A stretch of DNA of 64,000 bases, taken from contig NZ_CP173029.1 of assembly GCF_044772865.1 (NCBI RefSeq), positions 3,410,001 through 3,474,000 on the forward strand. Reading direction: 5' to 3'. The notes below the pieces were generated by a model that saw only the letters and a program-made list of their open reading frames with translations, did no database searches and was not told the DNA's origin. This document shows positions 34,082 through 42,789 of this stretch, one piece after another. This DNA comes from Algirhabdus cladophorae (GTDB lineage: Bacteria; Pseudomonadota; Alphaproteobacteria; Rhodobacterales; Rhodobacteraceae). A program made the position numbers and the translations under genes. The stretch's first letter is position 1; every line of letters starts with the position of its first letter.

Positions 34082-34346
34082 TACCCCTAACACAACTCAC
34101 CCTTTCCAAGAGGTTCCGATCGAGGTTTCGATAATCATTGGGAAGGCCAAGCCAAAAATCCGCGAAATGTTGTCCCTGTCCCAAGATGACGTCTTGGCCT
34201 TGGATCGGACCGTTGATGATCCTGTCGAACTCTATGTTGGTGATAAATTGATTGCCCGCGGGGCATTGGAAGAATTACCAGAAGAACCCGGTGGAAAATT
34301 AGCAGTTCGATTGGTCGAAATCATTGCTCAAACCGACGGACGCTAG
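34068..34346 (+). CDS. fliN: Flagellar motor switch protein FliN
   Basis: This C-ring component of 92 aa is essentially a single SpoA domain. It has VPIEVSIIIGKAKPKIREML, LDRTVDDPVELYVGDKLIAR and the C-terminal KLAVRLVEIIAQ. GGAGG lies 5 bases before the ATG at 34068; a second ATG follows directly. It overlaps the fliH end and is followed by fliP after 3 bases. Confidence 0.94.
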   Translation: MMADDTPNTTHPFQEVPIEVSIIIGKAKPKIREMLSLSQDDVLALDRTVDDPVELYVGDKLIARGALEELPEEPGGKLAVRLVEIIAQTDGR

Positions 34347-34349
34347 GTT

Positions 34350-35078
34350 ATGAAATATAATGGGCTTGCCGCTGTTGGTCTGGTGTTGCTTTGCTTTGTA
34401 ACCTCGGCAAATGCTCAAGATGTGTCGATTTCTCTAGGCGACCAAGACTCTCTGGCGACGCGGTCTGTCCAGTTACTAGCCCTTGTGACGATCCTCAGTC
34501 TGGTTCCCGGCATTTTGATCATGGTGACCTGTTTTCCTTTTCTGGTCACTGTACTGGCAATTTTGAGGCAAGCCATCGGTCTGCAGCAATCACCGCCCAA
34601 TATGCTGATCGTCACTCTCGCACTTTTCCTGACTTATTTCATCATGGAGCCAGTTTTTCTCGAGAGCTATGAACTAGCGATCGAGCCTTTTTCCAACAAT
34701 CAAATGCCGCTCGAAGAAGCGTTTGTGACCGCCCTTGAACCATTCCGCGTCTTTATGTCTGGTAGAATAGACCCAGACACCTTTTTTGTGCTGGCAGAAC
34801 TGCGGCCAGATGCAGAAACGGAGTTGTCGCCTTCATCCTCGCTGTCTCTTTTGGTTCCATCGTTTCTGCTTTCCGAAATTGAACGCGCGTTTCAGATCGG
34901 GTTTATTATCTTCCTGCCGTTTCTAATCATCGATCTTGTTGTCGCAGCTGTTTTGATGTCGATGGGTATGATGATGGTTCCACCGGCGATTGTGTCGTTG
35001 CCTTTTAAGCTGGCTTTCTTTGTTGTGGCCGATGGCTGGAGCTTAATCGCCAGCAGCTTGGTGCGCAGCTACTTCTAG
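34350..35078 (+). CDS. fliP: Flagellar export gate protein FliP
   Basis: This 242 aa gate protein has a cleavable signal peptide (about 1-22, ANA-Q). The first membrane core is LLALVTILSLVPGILIMVTC, followed by RQAIGLQQSPPNMLIVTLAL. The C-terminal helices IGFIIFLPFLIIDLVVAAVL and MSMGMMMVPPAIVSLPFKLA are diagnostic. It ends fliF-fliH-fliN-fliP, 17 bp from the convergent flgI stop. Confidence 0.97.
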   Translation: MKYNGLAAVGLVLLCFVTSANAQDVSISLGDQDSLATRSVQLLALVTILSLVPGILIMVTCFPFLVTVLAILRQAIGLQQSPPNMLIVTLALFLTYFIMEPVFLESYELAIEPFSNNQMPLEEAFVTALEPFRVFMSGRIDPDTFFVLAELRPDAETELSPSSSLSLLVPSFLLSEIERAFQIGFIIFLPFLIIDLVVAAVLMSMGMMMVPPAIVSLPFKLAFFVVADGWSLIASSLVRSYF

Positions 35079-35095
35079 CCGCGCACTCTACTAAA

Positions 35096-36199
35096 TTACC
35101 TTACAATGAACTCTGCGTGCAGGGCGCCCGCCGCCTTTACGCTCTTGAGGATATCGATCATGTCCATTGGCGAAACACCCAATGCATTCAGACCGGCTAT
35201 TACCTCAGACAACGAAGCACCGTTTGGCACCTCAGCCAGGCCAGTACCGGGTTCTTGTTCGATCTGAGCATCCGTGCGCGGAACGACAACAGTTTCACCA
35301 TCACTGAAGGGGTTGGGTTGAACTGCAATCGGCGCTTCCTGTATTCGTAGCGTAAGGTTCCCTTGCGAGACAGCGACCCTGGAAATACGGACGTCTTCCC
35401 CCATAACAATCGTGCCTGATCTTTGATCAACGACCACGCGTGCGCGTCTTTGGGGTTCCACCAGAATGTTCTCAATACGGCCCAAGGCGTGAGCGGGCGA
35501 TCGTTGACGGGTGGCCGCTACAGATACTTCAACTGTTCCCGCGTCTAGCATCTGAGCAACACCTCTTCCAAAAGATCGGTTGATCGCTGTTTCAATACGA
35601 CCAGCTGTCGTGAAATCAGGTGTCCTAAGCGCCAACCGAACCGACGTCATGTCACCAAAGTCAAACTCAACTTCACGCTCAACGCGCGCCCCAGCTGGAA
35701 TGACACCGGATGTGGGAACCCCTTGGACCACACGAGCGCCTTCTCCTTCAGCCGCCACACCCCCTGCGATAATCGACCCTTGGGCGACCGCATAAATCTG
35801 ACCATCTGCTGCATTCAGAGGGGTCATAATTAAAGTACCGCCGAGCAAGCTTTTGGCATCACCAATCGCAGAAACTGTAACATCAATCTTGGCCCCAGAA
35901 CGTGCAAATGGCGGCAAAGCACCGGTCACAAATACAGCGGCAACGTTCTTGGGCCGGAACTGTTCGCCGGTAATATTAACGCCCAATCGTTCAAGAATAT
36001 TGGACATAATGTCTTCTGTGAAAGGCGCATTTCTGATGCCATCGCCAGTTCCGTTCAAACCGACGACCAAACCATAGCCCACCAAATCGTTTCCGCGGAC
36101 GCCGTCAAATTCAACCAAGTCTTTGATCCTGATCTGGTTGGCGACCAAAATATTTGGCAAAAAGATACCCAAAAATAGGGCCACAATAAGTTTTTTCAT
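35096..36199 (-). CDS. flgI: Flagellar P-ring protein FlgI
   Basis: This periplasmic ring protein of 367 aa carries a signal peptide (about 1-20). Family blocks are GNDLVGYGLVVGLNGTGDG, FTEDIMSNILERLGVNI and RNVAAVFVTGALPPFARSG-like sequence, with LNALGVSPMDMIDILKSVKA at the C-terminus. It overlaps the flgL stop by 4 bp and ends the motB/flgE operon. Confidence 0.97.
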   Translation of the reverse strand: MKKLIVALFLGIFLPNILVANQIRIKDLVEFDGVRGNDLVGYGLVVGLNGTGDGIRNAPFTEDIMSNILERLGVNITGEQFRPKNVAAVFVTGALPPFARSGAKIDVTVSAIGDAKSLLGGTLIMTPLNAADGQIYAVAQGSIIAGGVAAEGEGARVVQGVPTSGVIPAGARVEREVEFDFGDMTSVRLALRTPDFTTAGRIETAINRSFGRGVAQMLDAGTVEVSVAATRQRSPAHALGRIENILVEPQRRARVVVDQRSGTIVMGEDVRISRVAVSQGNLTLRIQEAPIAVQPNPFSDGETVVVPRTDAQIEQEPGTGLAEVPNGASLSEVIAGLNALGVSPMDMIDILKSVKAAGALHAEFIVR

Positions 36200-37206
36200 C
36201 TTAAGAAATCCGCCAATTTGAGAGATGAGAGGCGTGCTGTAACAGCATAGAGCGTCTCAAGTTGAATTTGTGTATTTTCCAGTCTGGTCGCCGTTTCATA
36301 AGCATCAACGCTGACCAGTTCGTTACGGCTGATCTCGAGGGTCGTGAGTTCAGCGGAATGTCGCGTTTTTAGATCCGAGACCAACCCCTCTTGCAGGCCA
36401 ATACGCCCGCGAAGGGTGGAAAGATCAGCAGCGCCATTGAGCGTCGTTTGGACAGCGAGGTCCATGTAAACCGTCTTGGTCTCGACAGTACCGTCTGGGA
36501 TTGCATCAGCTATTAACGCGCCAGCAACCAAACCCTTAAGGGCATTCGTGATAACCGGATCCAAGGCGGTTTGTCCGACCTCTATGAATTGATCGTCAGA
36601 GATTTGCATGTCGCCGCGGATCTGTGCATCACCGCCGTAAGCAAGAGTCGCAAAGCCACCAGCAGGATCGTCAAAAAACGTATTTAGGGCCGCAACTGCA
36701 TCACCTACCGTTGTTACCCCAACCATATCAGCACGAACCAAATCCAAGAGATCCTCGCCAGACGGAACTGCCTTGGCATCAATCGCAATGCCAGAAAACA
36801 AAGACTGCCCTGCCGATCGCGTATTAAGGGCGGCCAGAGCTGTATCAAGACGGATTTTTACAGCTTCAGCTGTTGTATCTAACAAAGACGCGTTTGCCGC
36901 ATTCTTTGTCGATAAAAGTTCGGATGATGCATCCGAAACAGCCGATTGAACTGCGTTGAGGGCGGTTTGCGTATCCTCTAAAATGCGACCGGCCTGATCC
37001 GCGTTTCGAGTGTATGACCCAAGCGTGTCTATGGTTGATTCAAGCCCTGCCAAGATCCTCAAGTTGCCCCCAAGGTGCTTTGTCAGGTTCTGATGTTGTC
37101 CCGTAGCCAGTTCACTGGCCAGAGTTTTGGTTTGGGTCTTGAGCGCGGTGTTGAATTGACGCAATTGCAGACTCTGCGCCAGATCCCCGATCGAAGTAAA
37201 AGACAT
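36196..37206 (-). CDS. flgL: Flagellar hook-associated protein FlgL (HAP3)
   Basis: This junction protein between hook and filament is 336 aa. The flagellin-like N-terminus is LRQFNTALKTQTKTLASELA and the C-terminal helix is YETATRLENTQIQLETLYAV. The centre is short compared with enteric FlgL. It follows flgK by 3 bases. Confidence 0.92.
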   Translation of the reverse strand: MSFTSIGDLAQSLQLRQFNTALKTQTKTLASELATGQHQNLTKHLGGNLRILAGLESTIDTLGSYTRNADQAGRILEDTQTALNAVQSAVSDASSELLSTKNAANASLLDTTAEAVKIRLDTALAALNTRSAGQSLFSGIAIDAKAVPSGEDLLDLVRADMVGVTTVGDAVAALNTFFDDPAGGFATLAYGGDAQIRGDMQISDDQFIEVGQTALDPVITNALKGLVAGALIADAIPDGTVETKTVYMDLAVQTTLNGAADLSTLRGRIGLQEGLVSDLKTRHSAELTTLEISRNELVSVDAYETATRLENTQIQLETLYAVTARLSSLKLADFLR

Positions 37207-37209
37207 GGA

Positions 37210-38658
37210 TTAAATCCTAATTAGGGTTTGGATGAGATCGTCTATTGTCTGAATGACGCGCGCGTTGGCACCATACGCTTGCTCTATCAGCAGGAGTTTT
37301 TGCATTTGCTCATCAGTGTCTACTCCACCCTGAAGTTCTAATGCAGTGAGCGACAGATTGCGTGACTGAGCGAACGATTGAGTGTTTTCCTGTGTGTATT
37401 TTTCCAAAGTCACTTGCGACAAAAATTCAGCCGCAAGGCTTTGAACAGACTGGTCTTGGCTTGAAATTGTAGACGACGCCGGAACGCTAGGTTGCGTTAG
37501 TGCCGTGTAGGCGGCCTGTAATAGGCTTGTGTCGCCAACTGAGCCAGCAGTCACAGCACCAATGCCGTCCCGAATTCGAAAGAGAAATCCACCCGAATTG
37601 GGATTAACTGCATCGTTAACAGATATGCGTGCAGCCAAGCCCAATTCCATAGAGGGGTCCATTGCCGATCCATTGTCCGTAAAGAGACCAGCATCACCAG
37701 GCAAAAGCGTGGGATCCACCGCGCTGTCCTCGAACCGGGACATTAGATCAAGCGCCATACTATCGAGCTGCGCTTGGGTTTTGACGGCCAACTCATCACG
37801 GATAGCAAAATTTGCAGCGATTGCACCGCCATCCATTGCACGGTTATTTTCAGACAGAGCCCGGCCATTGATCGTTAGCCCGGATAGGGATCCTGCACTT
37901 AATTCCATGTCTGGCACGATTGTGTTGCTGGGCGAAAACCCAATAACTGCGGCAGGTCCATCAACCAATTGGGCCCCCCCGGTTGTCAGGAGTGCGACAC
38001 GCCCATGGGCACGGGGGACTTCCCGGATAGGGACAAGTTCGGAGATACTGTCTATAACTTGCTGTCGCTGATCCAAAAGGCCCGAAACAGCTACGCCAGA
38101 CAGAGATTCAGATTGGATATCTGCATTTAGGGATTCGACTTGCTTGAGCGCAGCGTTCAAAAAATTAACCTGATCGTTTATCGATCTATCAGCAATCTGT
38201 CGCTGTTGTTGAACCATATCAGACATGTCGTTCAAACGGTTCGCTAGATTAAGACTGTTGTTCAGTATTTCTTGTTGATGGGGTTCACTGTCTGGAAACG
38301 CGGTGGCCTCAAGATAACTTGCCTCAAGATCTGCAATGAGATCGGTCAAAGATCCATCCTCACCGGGAAGGCCAGCCATAGCCTCAATTTTGCTGAGGTA
38401 GCTTGCCTGTCCAGCTGCATTTCCAAGGTTTGCGTCTGAGAGGCGGCGGTCAGACAATAATCCTGCGTCGATACGACGGGTTTCCCCCACGACAGAGACG
38501 CCCCCAATACCCCCTCCAAATCGTGCCGTCAGAGAGATATCTCGTGTGCCATACCCTTCGGTCAGGGCGTTGGCGACGTTTGATGACACTATTTCTGCGC
38601 CACGTGACGCGGCTGTTAGCCCCGAAAGCGCATTAGAAAGAGATGAGGTAATAGACAT
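37210..38658 (-). CDS. flgK: Flagellar hook-associated protein FlgK (HAP1)
   Basis: This first junction protein is 482 aa. The N-terminus SLSNALSGLTAASRGAEIVS with SSNVANALTEGYGTRDISL-type rod motif and the C-terminus LLLIEQAYGANARVIQTIDD are characteristic. It lies between flgE and flgL in the same operon. Confidence 0.95.
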   Translation of the reverse strand: MSITSSLSNALSGLTAASRGAEIVSSNVANALTEGYGTRDISLTARFGGGIGGVSVVGETRRIDAGLLSDRRLSDANLGNAAGQASYLSKIEAMAGLPGEDGSLTDLIADLEASYLEATAFPDSEPHQQEILNNSLNLANRLNDMSDMVQQQRQIADRSINDQVNFLNAALKQVESLNADIQSESLSGVAVSGLLDQRQQVIDSISELVPIREVPRAHGRVALLTTGGAQLVDGPAAVIGFSPSNTIVPDMELSAGSLSGLTINGRALSENNRAMDGGAIAANFAIRDELAVKTQAQLDSMALDLMSRFEDSAVDPTLLPGDAGLFTDNGSAMDPSMELGLAARISVNDAVNPNSGGFLFRIRDGIGAVTAGSVGDTSLLQAAYTALTQPSVPASSTISSQDQSVQSLAAEFLSQVTLEKYTQENTQSFAQSRNLSLTALELQGGVDTDEQMQKLLLIEQAYGANARVIQTIDDLIQTLIRI

Positions 38659-38683
38659 TGTCTGACCTTCCCTATTTTAGAGA

Positions 38684-40003
38684 TTAACGTTTGATATTGG
38701 TGGTTTCTTGCAGCATTTCATCCACAGTTTGGATGACTTTTGCGTTGGAGGAATACGCCCGCTGGGTCTGAATGAGACTGGTCAATTCAGCTGCAACATC
38801 TGTCGCAGATTCTTCGCGTGAGAAACTCAGAATTTCACCTGTTGGGCCATCGCCCGCGTCCCAAAGGAAGAAAGAACCACTTTCGGGTGAGGCTGAATAG
38901 GTTTGGTTGTCCATCGCAATCAGGCCATTGGGATTGGGCATATCGATCAAAGGAATCTGATAGATTGTGCGTGAAATCCCAATGTCAAAGAACGCGCGAA
39001 CCATACCATTTTCGTCGACTTCAACAGAGGTCATATTGCCAACAGGAGACCCGTCTTTTTGGATAGAGACTGGCGCAAAGTTGTCCGACAGCTGGCTTAA
39101 GCCAGTGCTATCACCTGGGGCCCCAATCGACACTGTTATTGGACCGCCATCAACTATAATCTCAAACGTTCCCGCAACAGGATCATAGGCGCCGCCAGGG
39201 GATCCGCCCACTGCTGCGACAGAAGAGATCGTGCCACCCGAGGTTCGACTGTCGTCAAAATCGATCGTGTATTCACCGACAACGGTACCAGAAGAGGCCG
39301 AATCTGTCAGGACCATGTTCCATTGGTTTGAGGATGGTGCGACGGTCGTGTTGGGCGTGAACTGAACGGTCAGACTTTGAGACGTACCAAGGTTGTCAAA
39401 GTATTCCACTGACAGTTCTTCTGTGTCCCCTGCGCCACCGAATTCTGTTTCAGTTGCAGGCAAATTAACACCCAAAGACATTTGGGTTGTTGGCTCGCCA
39501 CCAAACTGGTTCACGTTGATTTGGATAGGTTCCAATCCATCCGCTGTGTCGCGTGGATAGGTTGGGATAGTGCCGTCAGCGTTGGCCGGCCAACCCATAA
39601 GAACAAGCCCAGTATCCGTTCTTAAGATACCCTCAGCATCAGTTCGAAAGGATCCAGTCGTTGTAAACATCATCGGCACATCGCCGTTGTTTACTTCCAC
39701 ATCCGTTGCGTTGGTGACCGGCAACATCCCACGACCCCGGACAGACAAATCTGTTGGGTTACTGGTGGTGACCAATGGCCCGCGTTCATCAATGAGGCGC
39801 ATGTTGGTCACGCGCACACCACCGGCGGAGTATTTGCCAGCTGTGCCGGAAGCCTCTGTTGTCACCATCGAATGGAAATCGGTAGTAACCCGTTTATACC
39901 CAAATGTACCCGAGTTTGCGATGTTGTCAGAAATAGACGCAAGGCGGCTGGCATTGGCGTTCAAACCAGCTACCCCTGCGTTTAGCGAAGAAGATATCGT
40001 CAT
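38684..40003 (-). CDS. flgE: Flagellar hook protein FlgE
   Basis: FlgE is the hook subunit, 439 aa. The start MTISSSLNAGVAGLNANASR behind AAAGG is chosen over the in-frame extension to 40033. The motif SDNIANSGTFGYKRVTTDFH and the C-terminal TSLIQTQRAYSSNAKVIQTV are conserved. The middle variable domain has a Gly/Ser-rich insertion. A CtrA-like box lies 57 bp upstream. Confidence 0.96.
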   Translation of the reverse strand: MTISSSLNAGVAGLNANASRLASISDNIANSGTFGYKRVTTDFHSMVTTEASGTAGKYSAGGVRVTNMRLIDERGPLVTTSNPTDLSVRGRGMLPVTNATDVEVNNGDVPMMFTTTGSFRTDAEGILRTDTGLVLMGWPANADGTIPTYPRDTADGLEPIQINVNQFGGEPTTQMSLGVNLPATETEFGGAGDTEELSVEYFDNLGTSQSLTVQFTPNTTVAPSSNQWNMVLTDSASSGTVVGEYTIDFDDSRTSGGTISSVAAVGGSPGGAYDPVAGTFEIIVDGGPITVSIGAPGDSTGLSQLSDNFAPVSIQKDGSPVGNMTSVEVDENGMVRAFFDIGISRTIYQIPLIDMPNPNGLIAMDNQTYSASPESGSFFLWDAGDGPTGEILSFSREESATDVAAELTSLIQTQRAYSSNAKVIQTVDEMLQETTNIKR

Positions 40004-40059
40004 GATGAGCCTTTCTGCTGCAACGAAGTTCAATCGTTGCCACAGTTAGGCCTTGGACT

Positions 40060-40075
40060 TTAACGGCGGGCTAAC
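40060..40075. promoter_or_regulatory. CtrA-like box upstream of flgE
   Basis: TTAA-CGGCGGG-CTAAC has the TTAA-N7-TTAAC form with one mismatch. It lies 57 bp before the flgE start, the same distance as the fliF site. It suggests that flgE-flgK-flgL-flgI has its own promoter downstream of motB. Confidence 0.55.
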
Positions 40076-40102
40076 AGATAAAATTAGCTCTATTTTCAAA
40101 GA

Positions 40103-40930
40103 TCAATCTGATCGCAGCAAAATGACTTCTAATCTGTTGTTGCGACGGTCCAGTGGATTGGGGCTGACCAATTCACGATCAGCATGCCCGACCACGCGTT
40201 TGATACGGGCGCTGTCCAGCTCTTCTTCGACAAGTAATTGTCGCATGGATTGAGACTGCCCTAGCGACGCTTCCCAAGTACGATCTGTTCGCGCAACAAT
40301 AGGCTGCATGCGCACGTGGGCCTCGACGGCCACACCGTTAGTGACCAGATCAAACATTGGGACCAAAACCTCGGCAATCGCTACCAAAAGATCCGTAGGT
40401 GTCAGGCCGTCTTGTTCAAACAAGAAGGCTGTTTGGGTCTCGAAAATTTCGATGACCAGGCCTTCGTCGGTGACCTTTGTAACGATATGTTTCAGCAGTT
40501 CGTTGGCTTCAAAACTTTCACCACCGAGACCAAGGAGAGCCTCTTCGATCTTGCCGAATTCTTCTTCGTCCTTACCGCTGGCGTCTTGGGCGCTGGGATC
40601 GTTGGGCGTGCCAGGGGGCAAGGGCAAAGCCACCATGCCCCCAGTGCCGGATTGCGGCAAAATAGTTTCAGAAAGCGTACTGGTGCCGCCAAAAGCGCCA
40701 TCGCCGCCACCGGAGATACGGTTCACAGGTATGGTCGGGGTAAAGTAATCCGCCAGACCTTTGCGTTGTTTTTCAGTTGTTGCGTTCAACAGCCACATCA
40801 GCATGAAGAAAGCCATCATAGCAGTTACAAAGTCGGCATAAGCCACTTTCCAAGCGCCACCGTGATGACCATCGCCACCAACAACTTTCTTCTTTTTGAT
40901 GATGACTGGCGCAAGATTCTGCGCTGCCAT
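40103..40930 (-). CDS. motB: Flagellar stator protein MotB
   Basis: This peptidoglycan-anchored stator subunit is 275 aa. The N-terminal helix has WKVAYADFVTAMMAFFMLMW with the proton-carrying Asp at about 33. The C-terminal OmpA-like domain includes SQSMRQLLVEEELDSARIKR followed by VVGHADRELVSPNPLDRRNN. The ATG at 40930 with AAGG eight bases upstream is preferred to the GTG at 40939. It is separated from motA by 10 kb. Confidence 0.96.
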   Translation of the reverse strand: MAAQNLAPVIIKKKKVVGGDGHHGGAWKVAYADFVTAMMAFFMLMWLLNATTEKQRKGLADYFTPTIPVNRISGGGDGAFGGTSTLSETILPQSGTGGMVALPLPPGTPNDPSAQDASGKDEEEFGKIEEALLGLGGESFEANELLKHIVTKVTDEGLVIEIFETQTAFLFEQDGLTPTDLLVAIAEVLVPMFDLVTNGVAVEAHVRMQPIVARTDRTWEASLGQSQSMRQLLVEEELDSARIKRVVGHADRELVSPNPLDRRNNRLEVILLRSD

Positions 40931-41051
40931 TTCCACCACCTTTTCAATTCACCCACGGCTGAACTTAGGGGGAAGGGGTGAAGGACAGCTTAACGGCGCT
41001 TGGGGTTATAGCTCGAATGTTAACTATCTGGTGGCAAGGCACCCGCAAATG

Positions 41052-42686
41052 TCAGCGCCGCCCGCGCCCTACTTGCCTACATAAAATAATGACCGGCAAG
41101 AGCCCAATCGCGACAATGACCAAGCTGGGAACGGCTGCCCCTTCCAAACGCTCGTCCGAGGCTAGACGATACGCCTGAACTGCTAGTGTATCGTAATTGA
41201 AGGGCCGCATGATCAAAGTGGCTGGCAACTCTTTCATTACATCAACAAAGACGATCAACACGGCAGTCAACAGGCTGGGCTTGATAATCGGTATATGAAT
41301 GCGGCGCACCACGCCCCATGTGTTTTGGCCCAGCACACGGGCAGCAGCATCGATGTTGTGATTAACCGCGACGATCCCACCCTCATAGGCTCCTAAAGCT
41401 GCTGCCAAAAAGCGGATCATATAGGCAATGATCAAAACCCAGATTGATCCGGTGAACAGCAATCCAGTTGAAATCCCAAAAGTGGACCGCATGATGGAGT
41501 CTAATTGGTTATCAAACGCTGCAAAGGGCACCAATAGGCCAACTGCGATGACCCCTCCCGGCACGGCATATCCCAAGCGACCAGTATAGAGGGCCACTGA
41601 CCCAAAACGGCTTCGGCTAAGACGTCGAAAACTGCCTAGAATAACAGCTGCCGTCACAGTCATTAGAGCCGCAACGCTGGCCAATGTGAGCGAGTTTTGG
41701 ATGAAACGCATGTAGCGTGGGCTGAACAGATCCTGCTCAGATTGAAGGGCCATACTGCCAAGCGCTACAACTGGGATAACAACACCCAGGAGGACAGGAC
41801 CCAAACAGGCGATAAACGCCAGAGTGTTATGCCGACCCTTCAGAGCGATACGAGCCATCCCATGAGTATCGCGTCCCGTATCATAGCGCGCATTGCCGCG
41901 ACTTGCCCGTTCAACACCTGCGAGAAACAACGCAAAGATAAGCAGACCAAGGGAGAGTTGTGCGGCAGCAGCCCGGTCAGCCATGGAAAACCAGCTTGTG
42001 TAAATGCCTGTCGCAAAGGTTTGCACAGAAAAATAGGATACGGTTCCAAAATCAGCGATCGTTTCCATCGCAGCCAGCAGGACGCCTGCAGCAATAGCCG
42101 GGCGCGCCATGGGCAAGGACACGTGCCAGAACGCAGCAGGAGGGGATTTGCCCAACGCACGGGCGGCAAGGAAAGTCTTTGCCGTGTGACCCGAAAACGA
42201 GGCGCGTGCCAAAAGATACACATAAGGATACAGAACAAGGATCAGCATGACGGCGGCACCGCCCAAGGATCGTATCTCAGGGAACCAATAGTCACGCGGA
42301 CCCCAGCCCATCACATCCCTTAGGGTAGATTGAACGATCCCCGGGTGATCCAAAATATGTGTATACGCATAAGCCAAGACATACGCCGGAAAGGCCAAGG
42401 GCAAGACCAGCCCAACCTCTAACCAACGCCTGCCTGTGAATTCAGTCATCGTTACAAGCCAACCAGCACCAGTCCCGATCAACCCAGTGCCAAGCACAAC
42501 CAAGACCACCAAAACTAAAGTGTTCGTAGTGTAACCTAGCAAAACAGTATCAAACAAATGGCGCAGCGTTTCAGCCGAGCCCGTCAATGCCGCCAGCAAA
42601 ACGCCAAAATGCGGCAACACACAGATAATTGCGATAACAAATGTCAGCGCACTGAGACCTTTGGTCATGGCAATCTTAGAAAACAA
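41052..42686 (-). CDS. Iron-type ABC transporter permease (FbpB/ThiP-like)
   Basis: This is a duplicated permease of about 544 aa with two sets of about six membrane helices, as in ferric-iron permeases. Each half has an EAA-type loop: AARALGKSPPAAFWHVSLPM (first) and AARVLGQNTWGVVRRIHIPI (second). A TTG at 42686 with AAGGG eight bases upstream and an ATG at 42668 are both possible starts. No binding protein or ATPase gene is adjacent in this window, so its partners must be elsewhere. Confidence 0.88.
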   Translation of the reverse strand: MFSKIAMTKGLSALTFVIAIICVLPHFGVLLAALTGSAETLRHLFDTVLLGYTTNTLVLVVLVVLGTGLIGTGAGWLVTMTEFTGRRWLEVGLVLPLAFPAYVLAYAYTHILDHPGIVQSTLRDVMGWGPRDYWFPEIRSLGGAAVMLILVLYPYVYLLARASFSGHTAKTFLAARALGKSPPAAFWHVSLPMARPAIAAGVLLAAMETIADFGTVSYFSVQTFATGIYTSWFSMADRAAAAQLSLGLLIFALFLAGVERASRGNARYDTGRDTHGMARIALKGRHNTLAFIACLGPVLLGVVIPVVALGSMALQSEQDLFSPRYMRFIQNSLTLASVAALMTVTAAVILGSFRRLSRSRFGSVALYTGRLGYAVPGGVIAVGLLVPFAAFDNQLDSIMRSTFGISTGLLFTGSIWVLIIAYMIRFLAAALGAYEGGIVAVNHNIDAAARVLGQNTWGVVRRIHIPIIKPSLLTAVLIVFVDVMKELPATLIMRPFNYDTLAVQAYRLASDERLEGAAVPSLVIVAIGLLPVIILCRQVGRGRR

Positions 42687-42789
42687 ACACTTGTCCCTTC
42701 AGAGTCGTACAGTCTCTAAAGCATCTTGTTCCGGGGGAACAGCGATTTGGCGAGTGTTTTTGTAAGGTACTTCTGAAAAAAGACGCTGA

